From assembly GCA_039566865.1 (NCBI GenBank), contig CM076954.1:14222001-14286000 (forward strand): 64,000 bases of DNA, read 5' to 3'. Made by a program: the position numbers and the translations under genes. Under the pieces are notes generated by a model. It did no database searches and was not told the origin of the DNA. It saw only the letters and a list, made by a program, of their open reading frames with translations. Below are positions 1-12,063 of the stretch, piece by piece (within the stretch, counting starts at the first letter, position 1; every line of letters begins with the position of its first letter). The DNA comes from Aurelia coerulea. Its lineage: Eukaryota > Cnidaria > Scyphozoa > Semaeostomeae > Ulmaridae.

Positions 1-1127
1 TCAGCAGGCGTCCCAAGTGTCCCAAAGCAAAATATCGAGATATAACGCAATAGCTGTATCTTCGCTCTTTCAAGTTCTTTGAGCATTTTGGACTCGGAGC
101 TTCTTGGTTTTTCATATTTTTCAAAGGCCGTGTACAACTCTGTTTACAAACTCGGGATTCAGCACAGGTGGTAAGCAGACTTTATCATAAATTTAACGTT
201 TGTCCTTTGTTTCATGGAAATTTTGTTGAAAGTTTTGGATTCCTCGATGTCGTTTTGTCCTATTTTGCCACCTTTCGCCAATTGTTGACGAAATAAACTT
301 GTCTTTTTCTCGTCTTGAACTTCGGCTTGCAGTTTCAAGAAAATGAACTTTTGTTGGCCTAAATTTAACCGAAATTTTTTCAAACTCCAATATTTTCTAA
401 ACTAAGACAGGAATTCTCATTTTGGGGATATAACGCAATAGCTGTAAGCATCTAGTTTCTAGGAATGTTGCCTGTTTTGCTGTAGCCTTTGCCGGTTTCC
501 CACAATTTTCAAAGGCAATTTTTCCTCGAGAGCCATGACTATTTAATCTGCGTTAACTTTACGTGCTTCCTTTTACAAACTTGTCTGCTTTTTAGTCAGA
601 AAACAAACGTTAACCTTAGTTGAATGTATCACTTTCGAACTTAATCTGATGTTTTCAGAAATGAAAGTATTTTAGAGTACTTGCTAGCTTTGTTGGCCGC
701 CAGAGCAATGAGAGAATATTAACAAAACTTTGACTTCGCTCTCAGAGAAATTTTCGTTGGGTTTGGCCTAAATGTAAACAAACATAAAGTTGCATTGTTG
801 CTTATTTTCTTCAAGACTAATGGGGAAGCTCTGACCTAGAAATATGAGATTTGCTTACTAAAACAATGTTATCAAGGCTACCTTGTACAAAAAATTATCA
901 GCTTTGATTATTTTCCTATAAATACGATAGTTTACTGCAATTATTTGCCCTTAAATCCTTTTTCTTGAGCAGGGTATTGCTGCTCTGATTTAAGTTTGCA
1001 AAGACATCTCCTATTTTGGTTTGCTGCTCTTTTTTGTACATGCAATTCTCTATGAGACAAAGTGAAATTTGCTATGCAGCAAACATTTTTAATAGGAGGA
1101 AATAATATTGTCTCTGTTTTATTTTAG
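1..1127. other. AT-rich stretch with no gene recognised
   Basis: Short open frames only. The phrase gatataacgcaatagctgta occurs twice (about 38-55 and 427-446), hinting at an old repeat. If the exon at 1128 is real, this would be its upstream intron. Confidence 0.4.
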
Positions 1128-1284
1128 GACCCAAACAGAACAAGATTATCCTTTACCAATCAAGCCCAACCTTGAAGCAGCATTTGACAACAACCACGAA
1201 AGACTGCAATTCTTGATTTTTCAATGCCTGAAGACTGATGCAAAACTGATGGAACATGACTGTTGCAAACAAAGCATTCAATGA
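1128..1284 (+). CDS. Possible terminal coding exon of an unrecognised gene
   Basis: A good splice acceptor (a pyrimidine-rich stretch ending ttttattttag) at 1117-1127 is followed by an open frame from 1129 to a TGA at 1282-1284. It encodes about 51 residues, rich in Asn, Gln, Lys and Cys, with the run LQFLIFQCLKTDAKLMEHD near the end. Base 1128 would be the last base of a codon split by the intron. I do not recognise the peptide and found no convincing upstream exon in bases 1-1120, so the gene may begin outside the window. It could be chance; an RNA read crossing the acceptor would decide. Confidence 0.3.
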
Positions 1285-1712
1285 AAAACAATATTATAAC
1301 ATATCAAAAAATTTGAGTAATCCAATAATTCTGATGATTTTACTCTGATGATAGGAAGATGGTAAGATAATAGCAATTGAATCATCACAAAATTGAAATT
1401 TTAATGCTTCCAATTCTGAAACAGTCTGAAACTTATTCTGAATTTGATCTGCAAAGACAATTGTTTGCAAAAACAAAGACAAAGCTCGCCCGTTTCACTG
1501 CCATGCTTATTCGTGAGTTTCTGAAAATTACCAAAAAGCAGTTATTGCCGTTGTCCATTCAGAAATAGTCATTGCAATTTCGATAGACAGCATCCTTCCC
1601 TATCTTCCTTGTCTGTGAGTTTTTAGAGCCAACAAGAGAAGATTTCCAGACTGCAATGAGTTGCTCCATCATTGAGAGGAACTTGCCCAGTACAAATAAC
1701 ATATTTTGGCTA

Positions 1713-2010
1713 GAGTGCAGTTTAGCGGGCGGCATTCGAATGCTGTGTTGTTGTTTGGCATACGGTAAGGGTTAGGGTCAACCTGGTTCCTAGGGCCAGC
1801 TTCCTACGTCACCTAAGGAAGACAATGGTGGGCCTGGGAACGAGGTTGGGTTAGGGTTAGTTTCAGAAAAGCGTTTTCGGCGTAATTTAGCGTTAGTTAG
1901 GGTAAGTTAGGGTTAGAAAGGGTAAGTAAGGGTTAGGGTTAGGGTTAGGGTTAGGAGGGTTAGGAATGGAATGGAATATGACATTTAACGCCGCCCGCTA
2001 AACTGCACTC
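1713..2010. mobile_element. Inverted-repeat element carrying TTAGGG repeats
   Basis: The ends are near-perfect inverted repeats: GAGTGCAGTTTAGCGGGCGGC at the left and its complement at 1990-2010. Inside, 1830-1965 is made of GTTAGGGTTAGGG-type telomere-like repeats. It has no coding capacity. I see no clear target duplication. Confidence 0.7.
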
Positions 2011-2094
2011 GTCCCCTTGATCCATAAATATCCGAGTTCTTTCGTTGGAAGCTGCTTCTTCTTGTCTCATTCTTTCTGGCGGGTTGGAGACTTA

Positions 2095-2646
2095 TAGACT
2101 TATGACGATGAGTCTCTTGTTTCCCTGTGCTCTTTGACTTCTTGATGGCGCTTCAGTCAACAGAGACTCATAATATTACTCTGAAAAAGTTGACCCTATT
2201 AGGCCTAATATGCTGGGATTCCTAGCATACCAATCAGATTGCGAGATTTGGCGAAGAACAATAAGTTTCGAACCTTCAATTCGATTGACGCAGCTTACTA
2301 AATTTGAAGGAAGTTGCTGCAGCAGGTACTTGAAGATTTCTCTGTTATGTTTTGGTCTTAAAAACGTGGACATTGCAGCCTTAAAAGACTTATTTTGCAC
2401 TCACCAGGTAAAGTGAACTTTCTCCTTCAGATGAATACCAAGTTTTGTTGATTAAATGTCTGCTTACCGTGGTTTCTATCGCATTTCCTTTCTAAGGAGT
2501 GACTGTTGAACAGAGCCGAAGCAGTCGTTCGATCCAGATTCGATCAATCGAATGCAGAAGTTAGGGTCAGGTTTTTAACTGTTTCATTATGAGTCCCTGT
2601 GAGCAAGGTACCGCATGGATACAAGGGACTCATCGTCATAAGTCTA
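2095..2646. mobile_element. Non-autonomous DNA element with 9-bp target duplication
   Basis: Terminal inverted repeats read TAGACTTATGACGATGAGTC and the complement. The flanking sequence GGAGACTTA occurs directly at 2086-2094 and 2647-2655, a 9-bp target duplication, which suggests a Mutator-like (MULE) or related transposase. A homologous element lies in the opposite orientation at 36261-36749, also with a 9-bp duplication. Open frames inside are mirrored in the other copy and do not resemble known proteins. Confidence 0.8.
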
Positions 2647-3166
2647 GGAGACTTATTTGAAAACATGAAAGCATCTCTTGTCCTTCACTGGCAGTAAAAG
2701 GATCGCTAGTGCTCTGCATATTGGTTTATTGCTTCGTTTCGTTCAGAATTAAAAAGTTTTCTTGACAGCAAGCAGCAAGCAGACCACGCCGCTTCAAAAC
2801 AATTTCTACGATCTATGGCATTTTCTAAATGTCATGGTTTTCAAGGCGCTCCTTACGTCCCAAAAACAATGAATTCGAAAAATTTGCCCAAATACGGATG
2901 AAAATCTCTTAAAATAAGACCATCACTCCTGTCAAATTGCGTGGAGTTTACCAGGAAGTTTAAATCAAAGCGATTTTAGTTTTAAACATTTCTTAGACAA
3001 ATTCACTACCTTTTAAGATTAGATTAACGCGGAAAAATCACACCGCATCACTGCAAGAAACGTTCAAAGTCGACGAAAATATTCACTTCCGGTCATTTTC
3101 CTATACATTTGTATAGGGGCATCAAAGCGAGGCTGAACTCCTCGAGAAAGGTGTTGTCGGGTGTCG

Positions 3167-5749
3167 GGCGTGTGATAGAGTGGCGTTAGAGCTTCTGTCA
3201 ATATTGTGCATATTCGAAAATTCTACAAAGTGCACTTTGTAGAATTTTCGAATTTGCTCAATGGTGATAGAAGCTCTTAAGGTAGGGGACCAGGCGAGAA
3301 TCGTCATATTTCTGAAAAAAGTCGAAATTTTTTTTTTTCTTCTGAAACTTCAGTTCAGGTATCCTAAATTTTAAATATCTACGAGAAATGTGCATAAGGG
3401 CAGCCATGAGAGAATAATTCGATTTTTTCTTTGGGTAGGTCAGCATTAGACAGCCATTTATTGCTAGATTTTGACAAAAGCCGCTTCGCTTGTGTCTGAT
3501 GTTCGTACCCTGCCCGTAATGGTATCCCCAAAAACCTATATACCATTCGAAAGCTTTCTCTTTGGTCTTTTCGAAAATGCCGCTCTTTTTAGTACTTCGT
3601 GTACTATAAGCTGAAATGTGACGCTTTTTATCCCTATGCAAAACCTAGCTTCAATCATTCTGGTTACGAGGCTGGAAAATATGCGATCTGATTGGCTGAT
3701 ATCCAAAATAACGAAATCTCATTGGCCGTTGAGATCAGCTGATGCCGCTGAGGCGCGTGTAAATATTTCAGTCAGTTTTCTCTTCACTCGTTAGAGTTTG
3801 CTCGCAAATAGTTCTAAATTGCAAAGTATCTTCACATATATAACAAAATTGTCTGTCAACATGGGAAAGACCCAGTTTAATCACTTCAAAGGTGTTAGAA
3901 ACAGAAGAAGAAACAAGCCTGTTGCTGTAAAAATAGCAGTTGAAGAAGACGACGGAAGCTAGGCTAGGCCCATCGTGATCATATAGCTGAATAATCAATA
4001 AAGCCCCTTCAACCATCTCGAAGAATCTTCAATTCTTTGGATTCAAATTCGAAGGAATGGTTGAGATAACGTAGCAAACTGAGCCAGAGAGTTCAGAAAG
4101 GTGTTTATTGATTGTTGACAAGGTCTCCTGCATAGATTGCTGTCTTGTTTATGCTGCCCAGATTGTAAAGATCGATGCCAGGCATGGAATTCCACACATA
4201 CATTGAAGGTAACACATGGGATTTTGTGCTATGGGAATGTTTACTGTTGTTATGTGAAACAGTGATCAACCAAGGCTACCTCAGTGAGAGGATGGGTGGT
4301 TCCCAGTCAACAAATCAATCCCTTTGAAGTAAACACTAGAGATCAGTTTTTGCATTGGTTAGCAATTAGCATTGGTATGGACATGGTTGTGGTAACATAT
4401 GGCAATGAAAGGCTGGTCAACTACAATGAACATGCCAGACTGCCCAAATAAGTATTCTTATCAAAGAACTAAATAAAAATTGAAACTACCAGCAAAGAAA
4501 CGTTTGATGAAGTTGCTTTAAAGTCAGTTGATACAATACACCAGCAATATGCAGAAATTGGTGCATTTCCTACCACCAGACAACGAGAGCACTCTCAACA
4601 TTGCTGCGTCATATGCATATGATTGATGGTACTTGGCGATGAAGAAGCCATTTGCAGAAATGACTGATTTGATGCTGATACTGACATAAAGATATTTATT
4701 TATAACCAAACTCTTTGTTTGTGGTTTGAAAATCAATGGTGACACAAGCCACACAAAAGTGAAGGCGGCGAACGCAGATAGGAGTCTGGGGGCATAAGCG
4801 CTGGGGAATTTGTAGGACCACACCCTTTTTGTACCCAGGAAATGCCTTTTGACCCTCAGGAAACATCCTTGTTTATCAATCAAACTCTAAATATAACTCC
4901 CTAACCCCTTCTAAGACATTTTCTTGATGGAATTAGAAAACTTAGCAGAGACTGACCTTTGGGTATAAATGGGGGACTTGATCCCCCATCCCCCATGGCT
5001 CTGCCACTGATTGAAATGAATTGAAATGGTGCTTAATTAATGATCAGACAGAAGTTTGACATCTAAGATATTGCTTCAGTCTATTTGTGTTGTTGCATTG
5101 CACTCCTATTTGCAAAACACATGAAATAATCTGTTGTTACTTTTTCAAATGGCTTTTTCTCAGTTTTGGTTTCGCGCATACTGTAATAACTCTTGGAAAG
5201 CTAATCTTGATGTTGGCTGGAGGAAAATCATCATCCTATACACCATTTTGTAGCTTAGTTTCTGTAGAGTGCAGGGAATAGTACAGATTGCTTGTTTGAG
5301 AAACATGATAGCAGAGAGAGAAGTCCAAAGTAACAAGATGAAATCAATCACCGACAACTAATTAAAAGTGCAAATTTAGAAAAATTAGTATCTACTGCAT
5401 CAAAATAAACCAATTCTCTGCACAACACAAAGCTTCAGCTTCAAAATGACACCTTGCACACTTAAATATCTGTTAAAAGTTAGAATATTAAGGATCCAAA
5501 AGCGAAGTGACTTTTTTCTTTTGTTTCCTGATTTCCATGGCAACCAAATTCTATTTTTAGAAGCTGTTTATATATTCGTAATCAGCATATAAAGTTTGTG
5601 TTACAAGCATAATTTCATGTCTCTGGGGTTTAAAATGAAGAAAATAAATTCTCGCCTGGTCCCCTACCTTAACACCACTCTATCAAGCCTCGCGTATAAA
5701 AATAACGCTCGATCCAGGCTCTTTTGTAGAATAGCTAAAAGGTCTATTG
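3167..5749. mobile_element. Palindromic MITE split by a TTAA element
   Basis: The two parts (3167-3280 and 5669-5749) together form the foldback MITE that is intact at 20849-21097. They share the central palindrome GAATTTTCGAATATGCAC (here slightly diverged) and the end sequence TAGCTAAAAGGTCTATT. The 2.4-kb block between is a separate insertion. Confidence 0.75.
3281..5668. mobile_element. TTAA-flanked DNA transposon (piggyBac- or Kolobok-like), non-autonomous
   Basis: A perfect 20-bp inverted repeat, GGTAGGGGACCAGGCGAGAA at 3281-3300 and its complement at 5649-5668, is bounded by TTAA at 3277-3280 and 5669-5672. Removing the element restores the sequence gaagctcTTAAcac seen on the - strand of the intact MITE (TTAA at 20936-20939). 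The inside has only short open frames with no recognisable transposase, so the copy is non-autonomous. The superfamily is inference from the TTAA duplication. Confidence 0.85.
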
Positions 5750-5750
5750 T

Positions 5751-6135
5751 GGTCAAATAATGATACCCTATCCCAGAATATAGGTCAGATCAGATATTGA
5801 TACCCAATCCCAGAATTTTGAAGAAGTAACAAAGGACAATTCAACGCTAAATGGCACTCAATTTCAAGACGAAAGAACGGATTTCGTCTCAGTTATGCTT
5901 AAAAGCAGAACAAATCTGCTCTGAATCAATAGGGACATTCAACACCATTACCAGAATTTTTAGCATAACAGTTAACCCCCAAATCCCAGAAAATTTCAAG
6001 TGAAAGTATACCCCAATCACAGAAAATTTCCAGCAAAAGTATACCCCATTCCCAGAATTTTTAGGCCAAAAACTACCCAAAACTGGCGCACAACCCCGTC
6101 TGACCTGATAGTGAAGTACCCCCCCCCCCCGGGAT
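5751..6135. mobile_element. Left-truncated copy of a G-run-ended MITE
   Basis: Closely matches 42048-42415 of the fuller element at 41957-42415 (repeated phrases such as atcccagaat and ttccagcaaaagtatacccc). It ends in a run of C followed by CGGG. The left end is lost at the junction with the MITE ending at 5749. Confidence 0.7.
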
Positions 6136-6402
6136 GGCCCCCTCTAAATCAGTTCTACTTTACTGAAGGACTACCATGCCTAAAAAATTGAAAATAGAGT
6201 AAATAATAAATAGATCTATCTCGAATGGGAGACTGCCTATCGAAACGATCATATGGAAACCAGGCTGTACAGGGAATAGCGCAAGGGATCTACCAATTTT
6301 TTTCAATACTTTATTTAACATTGGATACATATATTCTAGCTTAATTATTAATAAATACAATCAGCTAATTTATACATCTCATATTGGAAGTTGTCTACAG
6401 AG

Positions 6403-8710
6403 AGGGGTACTTCGGGGTTTGCGGTATTGCGGTATAGGGGGTAAATTTTGTGCGGTATTGCGGTAATGACGGAAAAAACTTGCGGTATTGCGGTATCGAA
6501 CTTTCACAGCGCGGTATGCGGTATTGTACGAAAATTAACATCCAAATTTCCTGTAATACCATTTTCCTGTTTAGGAACGACGCATCTTGGAGACGAATTG
6601 ATATAGAGGAAAGAAAAACGAAGGAGAGGGAAGTCCCATATCTATGTCTCTCTCTCTGTGCCTGCTCCACCTGCTTAACCTTGAGAAAGGTACCTGCGGA
6701 GGAGAGCACGCAACATTTTTATCTGAAGAAAAAGAATCAAATATTTGCACGAATCAAAACTTTAAATGTGGGAAAATCACCCCTGTTTTCAAATCAGGCA
6801 ATCTTACAATGTTGGCTTGATAACGGGCTATGCTCGAAACGTTGTGCTTATTTCAATTTGCATCAAAGTGCTTATATTTTACTTTATTTACTTGTTTATA
6901 ACTATACACTTTCACGGTAATTCCTCCTCTATCAACAGTTATCGAGAAGATCATTTACAATCGAACATCCCAGTACCTTGAATCGACTGGCCTATTTTGC
7001 CCACATCAGTTTAGGTTTAGACAAGGGAGATCCACGCAACATGCAGTTACCTTACTGTCAGAATGGTTACACAGAACATCGATAAAGGGCCATGTAGTGG
7101 TGCTGTCTATATTGACCTCCGTCAAGCCTTCGACACAGCACGTCATGTAACCTTGCTGGAAAAATTACCAGGTGATGGTATGGATGATGTGAAATTACAA
7201 TGGATCGGTGATTATCTCTTTAATAGAAAACAAAAAGTAATTTTTAATAGCACCAGCTCATGCGAAGAAAATGTTACATGTGGTGTCCCACAAGGATCAA
7301 TTCTTAGGGCGCTTCTTTTTAGGCTGATAATCCACGACATCGTTCCATATTCCGCTCACTGATGCTGACAATACTGTTTAATATTGGGCACGAAAGAACT
7401 CAAATGAAATAGAACATTTACTTAACAGTGCACTGCAAACAGTTGCAGACTGGTTTAATGAAAATAACTTGCTCATTAACTTGAAAAAAAGTAAAACTGA
7501 ATTTTGCTATATGGATCACATCAAAAGTTGTCCAAACAGCCAAAGGTGGACATCAAAATCTACAAATCAAACTATTCATGAGACCAAATCATATACCAGT
7601 ACATTGGTGCAGATTTGGATAACCATCTGAACCTTCATCAACATTTTGAAAATGTGTACAAAAAACATCCGCCAGAGTAATAGCTTTTATCTCGTATTCG
7701 CGAAAACGTCAGCCGTTATGTAGCAGAATCGATATACATAACAATGATACGATACGGCCACTACTGTTGTACTGCTACCCACTACAGCTTTCCCTACCCC
7801 AAGGAACAGTAAACAAGCTACAGTATATACAAAATAGAGCAGCCAGAATTTTCAACCCAAGAGCAAAGATAACGTCATGGGACAACAAAGACCTGCTGAA
7901 TGGTTACTTCAAAAGATCTCAGCATGAAATTAACACTCTTGTGTTGTTTAACCGAAAAAGCGCACTGAAACTGGAAAAAAATCGTTTGCCTACCAGGGAG
8001 CCCGCATTTTCAACCGACGAAATATCTATCTTGCTATATAAAAAGAAACTAAAACCATCGAAGTCTTTGTAGATGTCCAAGAAAAACGTATTTGACACTT
8101 CTTATCCTTTAATTGTACATTAAACTATTTTCATTTTATTCTACTATTTACCTTAATTTCAACTACCACGATTGTCAATAGGTAGGATTACAGGTACTGG
8201 AATGATAACAGATAGTTTTATGCTGAACAAGTCAACCTGTCAAAATATTAGTTATTATTATTATCATTATTATTACTTTTTGTTTTGAAAAGTTTCCTTT
8301 CGAACCATGTTGCTTTCGAATACATTTGCACCTTTGACCCGGATATTAAAAGTACCACTGAAGGGTAAACAGTTTAGATCAAAGATCTGTTCAATATATT
8401 CATAGTTTTTCTGCCGTCAATGCAGTTTTACTAAAAGCACATCGATGAAATTTTCCCCCATCGTTCTCACATCACTATTTTGTCTGTAAAACATCTAACA
8501 ACGATCTAAAAGATCAGACTACAAATTTTGATGGAGGAAGGTGGATTTAGGTCGCAATCAAACTGCAACAGACCGGTGTACTGTATTAGTAGCTTTGTTT
8601 TTTAGTTTTCTAGCGTTTGCGGTATTTTGCTATTTTTTGGTGCGGTATTGCGGTATTTGGTGTCTTTTTCGTGCGGTATTGCGGTATTGGGACCCCCCCG
8701 AAGTACCCCT
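6403..8710. mobile_element. hAT-like element with GCGGTATT subterminal repeats
   Basis: Ends AGGGGTACTTCGG and the complement are flanked by an exact 8-bp duplication CTACAGAG (6395-6402 and 8711-8718). Many copies of TGCGGTATTGCGGTAT lie just inside both ends (6417-6535 and 8617-8690), as expected of transposase-binding arrays in hAT elements. Instead of a transposase, the interior carries a dead LINE. Confidence 0.85.
6910..8280 (+). pseudogene. Degenerate CR1/Jockey-like LINE reverse transcriptase
   Basis: Frame-shifted remains of a non-LTR reverse transcriptase. In order: a thumb-side start resembling VIEKIIYNR and HQFRFRQGRSTQHAV (about 6930-7050), the AYIDL-type motif seen as VYIDLRQAFDT (about 7105), and GVPQGSIL (about 7285). 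The C-terminal LQYIQNRAARIF segment (7816-7870) ends near 8070. At least two frame changes and stops break it. The 3' end runs into an ATT/TTA-rich tail at 8250-8280, typical of these elements. It sits wholly inside the hAT-like element. Confidence 0.8.
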
Positions 8711-8718
8711 CTACAGAG

Positions 8719-10040
8719 AGAACTTGCTGCAGCAAAATTCCAAGAAACCATAAGAGATCATATGATCCATCTCTTTGAATTTGAAACGAGATTATGTGGC
8801 CAGAGATGAATAGAAAATCGCGAATAACAGAGGAAGGGCTTTCCCATGCCATGATCTTGTGAACAGGGCTGTTGGGACATGCCCAGTATCTTTGTAAGCA
8901 AGACATTTCATTGGTTATTGGAAATTCAAATGATAATAGAAATTCTTCTTCCGCTTGCGTTGAAACGAATGGAGAACAACGGAGGTTACAAGGGTTACAA
9001 GTTGGGTTACCTACCGTTGGAATACGACTTTGCGTTTGATTGGCTAAAAGTCTATATTTGAAAATTGAAATTGACGGAGTAGACTAACGAATTTTATTAT
9101 AGATGGTTTGGTTCTTGGGTAGATTGAAAACTTGTTTGGATCGGATTTAAAGCATTTTTGGTTCTGCGTGCACTTATTCTGTCGTAGAAGATCGAAAAGA
9201 TCATCGATACACAAAAAGGCATAGCTAAAGGTAAGGATGCATTATTATCGTATTTGTAAAACATTAGAGTCATTAGATAATCTGAACTTGCTATTGCAAG
9301 CACAACCCAAGCACAAGCAGTGAGCAAGTCTACACGAGGGTTTATCGCAATTCCACATTAACTTTTATTCAAGGCCTGAAATTCACTGCAAAATTTTACA
9401 CTGATTCATTTCAAAAGGAAATTATGATCGTTATAGCAAATTCATTTCTTGGGAAGCCTATCGTTAATTGTAATCCTCTTCTCCATAATGGCGAATCATC
9501 TACGACAGATGAGTTTCCCGACTATCTAAGGAACGTGGTTCGAAAAATGTTCCAGGAGATACCGTGTACCCAAAATTTGGCTTGGCTCGCTTCGCTCGCA
9601 TTCAATTTCAGCCACCCTCTCTAATATGTTTTTTGCCAACGTGCCCCTCATATGCAGTACAACGCATTCATAAGCTCATGTTATTGAGGGTTTGATGTGG
9701 TGGGCGTGCCTTTAAAGTGATTTTGCCGATAAAAAAGACACCGTTTTGATTTTGGAAATTTGGCAAACTCTTTTCACTGTATCTTCTGCCTCAGGGCGCC
9801 CCTGTTGCTAAATTGCTAAGGGCCCAAACTGCTCCGTTACGCTACTGTTTGGCCTATCCGTTTTTAGAAACGCAGAATACATTCAGGCATACAGACAAGG
9901 CCATACACAGGAAATTTTCAGCCGGGGGGGCAGGGGGGGCAGGGGCTGGAAGAGTCAGGGTTTGAACAGAAAAGAAAGGGGGGGTTTGGGGACGCGTCCC
10001 CGAGAAAAATGAGAAATATCATGCCCTTTCAATCACTGGA
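8719..10040. other. Intergenic DNA, nothing recognised
   Basis: No convincing exon or RNA gene. Two G-rich blocks (about 9920-10005) look like the end of another G-run element. The open frames here are short and without known motifs. Confidence 0.4.
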
Positions 10041-10042
10041 AA

Positions 10043-10218
10043 GCATAGGCGTAGGAGACAGGGGGACAGGGGGGCTGCAGCCCCCCCAACGTCAGAAAAA
10101 TTTGCAAAAATCAGCCATAATCGGGCAGAAATCCGCCTCAAGTCGGGCAAAATTTTCTCAAACAATAGACTTTTATCGGGCAGCCCCCCCAAATTTAATC
10201 TCCCCCTACGCCGATGCT
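10043..10218. mobile_element. Short inverted-repeat element (MITE)
   Basis: Imperfect inverted ends (AGCATAGGCGTAGGAG and the complement of CTCCCCCTACGCCGATGCT) enclose about 150 bases with G-run/C-run pairs. No exact target duplication is visible, so the boundaries are approximate. Confidence 0.5.
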
Positions 10219-10965
10219 GGAAAATACCCTTCAAACTTGTTGAGCGAACGCATCATGAATCCCATGCTTTGAGTTCTTCTGATGCAGTGTCGTAGCCGAT
10301 GTCGGTTGACTGACTTTAGGACATGCAACTAAAGGGCCCCATGAAAATAGGGCTTCTAACTGTTCAAATAGTCTGGAGCAGATGGACATGTTTTCTCTTG
10401 AAATGCTAAGAAAAATTTGCTCTGGACAGTTATTCATGGGATGCAATGAAACGTAGGATAGTTCATCTCAATCCAATTTGCCGTAGATCATTGTAAATAC
10501 TGCTTGACTTCTCATTTAATTTGTTTTTATGTCACAGTGAAATATTCATAAAAACCGTAACTTTATAAAGACCTTAGATTTCCCCCTGATCGAAAAGCTT
10601 TTATGGTTAGTATTCAAGGGCAGCGTTTATAGGTAGCGGGTAGCGTTTTAGCGTTGTGTACAATGCAAAATCACTTTTATACTTGACAAACTCATACACA
10701 CAATGTACTGGACATTATTTTAGACATTGTCAGCTATGGCACTGTTCATTCATTGCACTAATGCCTATCTTTTAAAACTGCTTGTTGCTCCTGCTCTTGC
10801 ACACGTACACACGTATTCACAGGGCTTCAAAAACTCTTGATTCACTTAGGGTCCCAAGCATCTCTGTTAGGCCAAATAACTTTGCAGGAACTTTGCAGGA
10901 AGAAATATTAGCAATCGGTAGGGTAAGGAGCGCCTGCTTTCCTCCTCTTATCCATCCCAAAATAC

Positions 10966-11507
10966 CATTTGGTTAACTCCAGCAATGTGAATTTAGCTTT
11001 GATTAATGGCTAAGTACTCTCAAAATGCTCTTCGATAGTTAACTTGAACATAGATAGCTTGTTTGAGGTATTGTTGCTTCGAGAGCAGAAATATCAATCT
11101 TGAAAGCTCAAATTTGCGTCAACCTGAAAACCAGAGCTTTGGCCTTTTGGCCTTGCAAGTTCCTGGAGCACATCAAATTTGAATATCTGAAATTAATGAC
11201 AAATTAAGAAACTGCCCAATGGGTGACTGGGGGGGGGGGGTGACTTCTGAAAAACAGAATAACACAATATCTGATATTGCTGAAATTTTATCAAGGATAT
11301 CGTTGATTTATATGCTGTACCTAAAGTTGCAAATTTGAGCTTTCAAGATTAACATGTCTGCTCTCAAAGAACCAATACCAACAAACGAGGTGCCTATGTT
11401 CAAGTTCATTATCGAGAATCATATTTAGAGTGATTAGACATTGACTGAAACTAAATTCATATCGCTGGAATAAACCAAATCCGTATAAATTTTTTGGGAC
11501 ACCCGGT
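10966..11507. mobile_element. Mariner-like MITE, left-truncated
   Basis: Homologous to the complete TA-flanked element at 39109-39710. Shared phrases include AATGTGAATTTAG, CTCTCAAAATG and the right end TTTGGGACACCCGG. The left terminal 20 or so bases are missing. Confidence 0.65.
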
Positions 11508-11808
11508 TGGTATACCCTCAGCTACGGTGGAAAGTGATTTCCCATCCACTACTTTATTTTAAGTGGGCTGGAAATATTTCCTGCTATCTAAAGCTTATTC
11601 AAGCCCACTATGCTATGCATGCCGCACCCAGGCATAAGACCTCTAGTTTAGGCGAAGTGGGTCGCGAGGTCAGGCCTTAGTGGTCACCCATCTGGAGTTT
11701 GACCTCACTCCTCACTCGACCGAGCTTTACTTCAGTCACCTGACAGAAACTGTATAAGCTGCTCGGCCACTCATTCCTCATGGCTCATATTTCATATCAT
11801 TTCATTAA

Positions 11809-12005
11809 AGGCAGTCTGCCATGCGTCTGATTGGCTGCAATAATGTCAGAGCTCAACACAACGGATGCCTTTGTGAATCTATGCATGTGAAACAAAGAGG
11901 GCTGCACTTTCTACGGTCGTAGAAAGTCAGTAAGATCACAGCTATTCAATTTTCCTATTCTTTGCATTATCTTTATCACCCAATCAGATGTGTGACAGAC
12001 TGCCT
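11809..12005. mobile_element. Short TTAA-flanked MITE
   Basis: The ends AGGCAGTCTGCCATGCGTCTGATTGG-like (11809 onward) and its diverged complement (ending 12005) are flanked by TTAA at 11805-11808 and 12006-12009. It is 197 bp and non-coding. It ends only 58 bases before the ATG of the nuclease-like ORF, so it may contribute the 5' leader or promoter. Confidence 0.75.
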
Positions 12006-12063
12006 TTAATATCATGACTGTTTTCCATAGATGCTTTGTTATCTTTGATGAGACAACGGCAAC

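Noticed and set aside
9917..10005. G-run block as a quadruplex regulatory element
   Set aside because: G-runs here belong to the abundant G-run-ended MITEs; no nearby gene start.
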